DNA of 64,000 bases from Acinetobacter lwoffii (GTDB lineage: Bacteria > Pseudomonadota > Gammaproteobacteria > Pseudomonadales > Moraxellaceae), in NCBI RefSeq assembly GCF_002321025.1, contig NZ_DCLL01000026.1:21721-85720 (forward strand). Direction: 5' to 3'. The translations under genes and the position numbers were made by a program. Of this stretch, positions 63,984 to 64,000 are shown piece after piece. Within the stretch, counting starts at the first letter, position 1; each line of letters opens with the position of its first letter. The notes beneath the pieces were generated by a model. It saw only the letters and a list, made by a program, of their open reading frames with translations. It made no database searches and was not told the DNA's origin.

Positions 63984-64000
63984 AGACCTCTTGCGAAAGT
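63984..64000. mobile_element. Possible start of an insertion sequence at the right edge
   Basis: The last bases read TAGACCTCTTGCGAAAGT. AGACCT-type ends followed by TTGC-AAA text are reminiscent of IS5-family terminal repeats, which target TA (from memory, not checked). Only 16-17 bp are visible, so this is a weak suggestion. Confidence 0.2.

Overview
The window reads as a stretch of chromosome from a moderately AT-rich gammaproteobacterium, and the gene content and protein sequences point to Acinetobacter (inference from recognised families; the species is not determinable by eye). Supporting signs are the kdsD-kdsC-lptC-lptA-lptB cluster, the pyrH-frr-uppS-cdsA-dxr-rseP-bamA-skp-lpxD-fabZ-lpxA superoperon, adjacent ntrB-ntrC, a metQ-metN-metI order, recA-recX with no visible LexA-type box, and a small 4.5S-type SRP RNA. 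Most of the window is core housekeeping DNA. I see no CRISPR array, prophage, integron or complete transposon.

Layout. 0-5 kb: the 5' part of cysS (minus strand, running off the left edge), then the Kdo and LPS-transport operon kdsD-kdsC-lptC-lptA-lptB, closed by a strong terminator. 5-10 kb: a three-gene type I secretion operon of the LapE/LapB/LapC kind (TolC-like outer-membrane channel, ABC exporter with a cysteine-less C39-like domain, HlyD-type adaptor) with no secreted substrate gene beside it. 10-14.4 kb: a YigZ/IMPACT protein, a hexapeptide acyltransferase, a tandem universal stress protein, then on the minus strand an O-methyltransferase, an M15 peptidase-like lipoprotein and a 7Fe-8S ferredoxin. 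14.5-26 kb, all minus: mutS, a large lipoprotein with an alpha/beta-hydrolase domain, a TPR-like lipoprotein, cysE, trmJ and dnaE. 26-29 kb: the methionine importer metQ-metN-metI. 29-33.4 kb: a decayed gene, purD, purH and fis. 33.7-38.2 kb: a zinc-ribbon/DUF3426 protein, prmA, two tandem bile-acid:sodium-symporter-family paralogues and a small exported protein. 38.4-42.3 kb, plus: mnmG, a frameshifted MFS transporter and a small CPHC protein. 42.3-45 kb, minus: ntrC and ntrB. 45.2-57.6 kb, plus: rimO and the envelope superoperon. 57.7-63.8 kb: cpoB, the SRP RNA gene ffs, recX, recA, hslR and yrfG, then cysQ and a histidine phosphatase on the plus strand. The last 16 bases may be the start of an IS element.

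The main theme is outer-membrane biogenesis: Kdo synthesis and LPS transport at the left, lipid A, BamA, Skp, isoprenoid and CDP-diacylglycerol steps at the right, and a type I exporter. Nitrogen regulation, purine synthesis, methionine and cysteine supply, and DNA repair make up the rest.

The most unusual observations are two homopolymer-linked frame problems (an A9 run at the start of the TolC-like gene and a G6 run inside an MFS transporter gene), compositionally odd patches in the surface loops of BamA, a DnaA-box palindrome between two convergent genes, a chain of hairpins that looks like a dispersed intergenic repeat, and a three-frame gene remnant upstream of metQ. I did not find convincing evidence of an entirely new multi-gene system.
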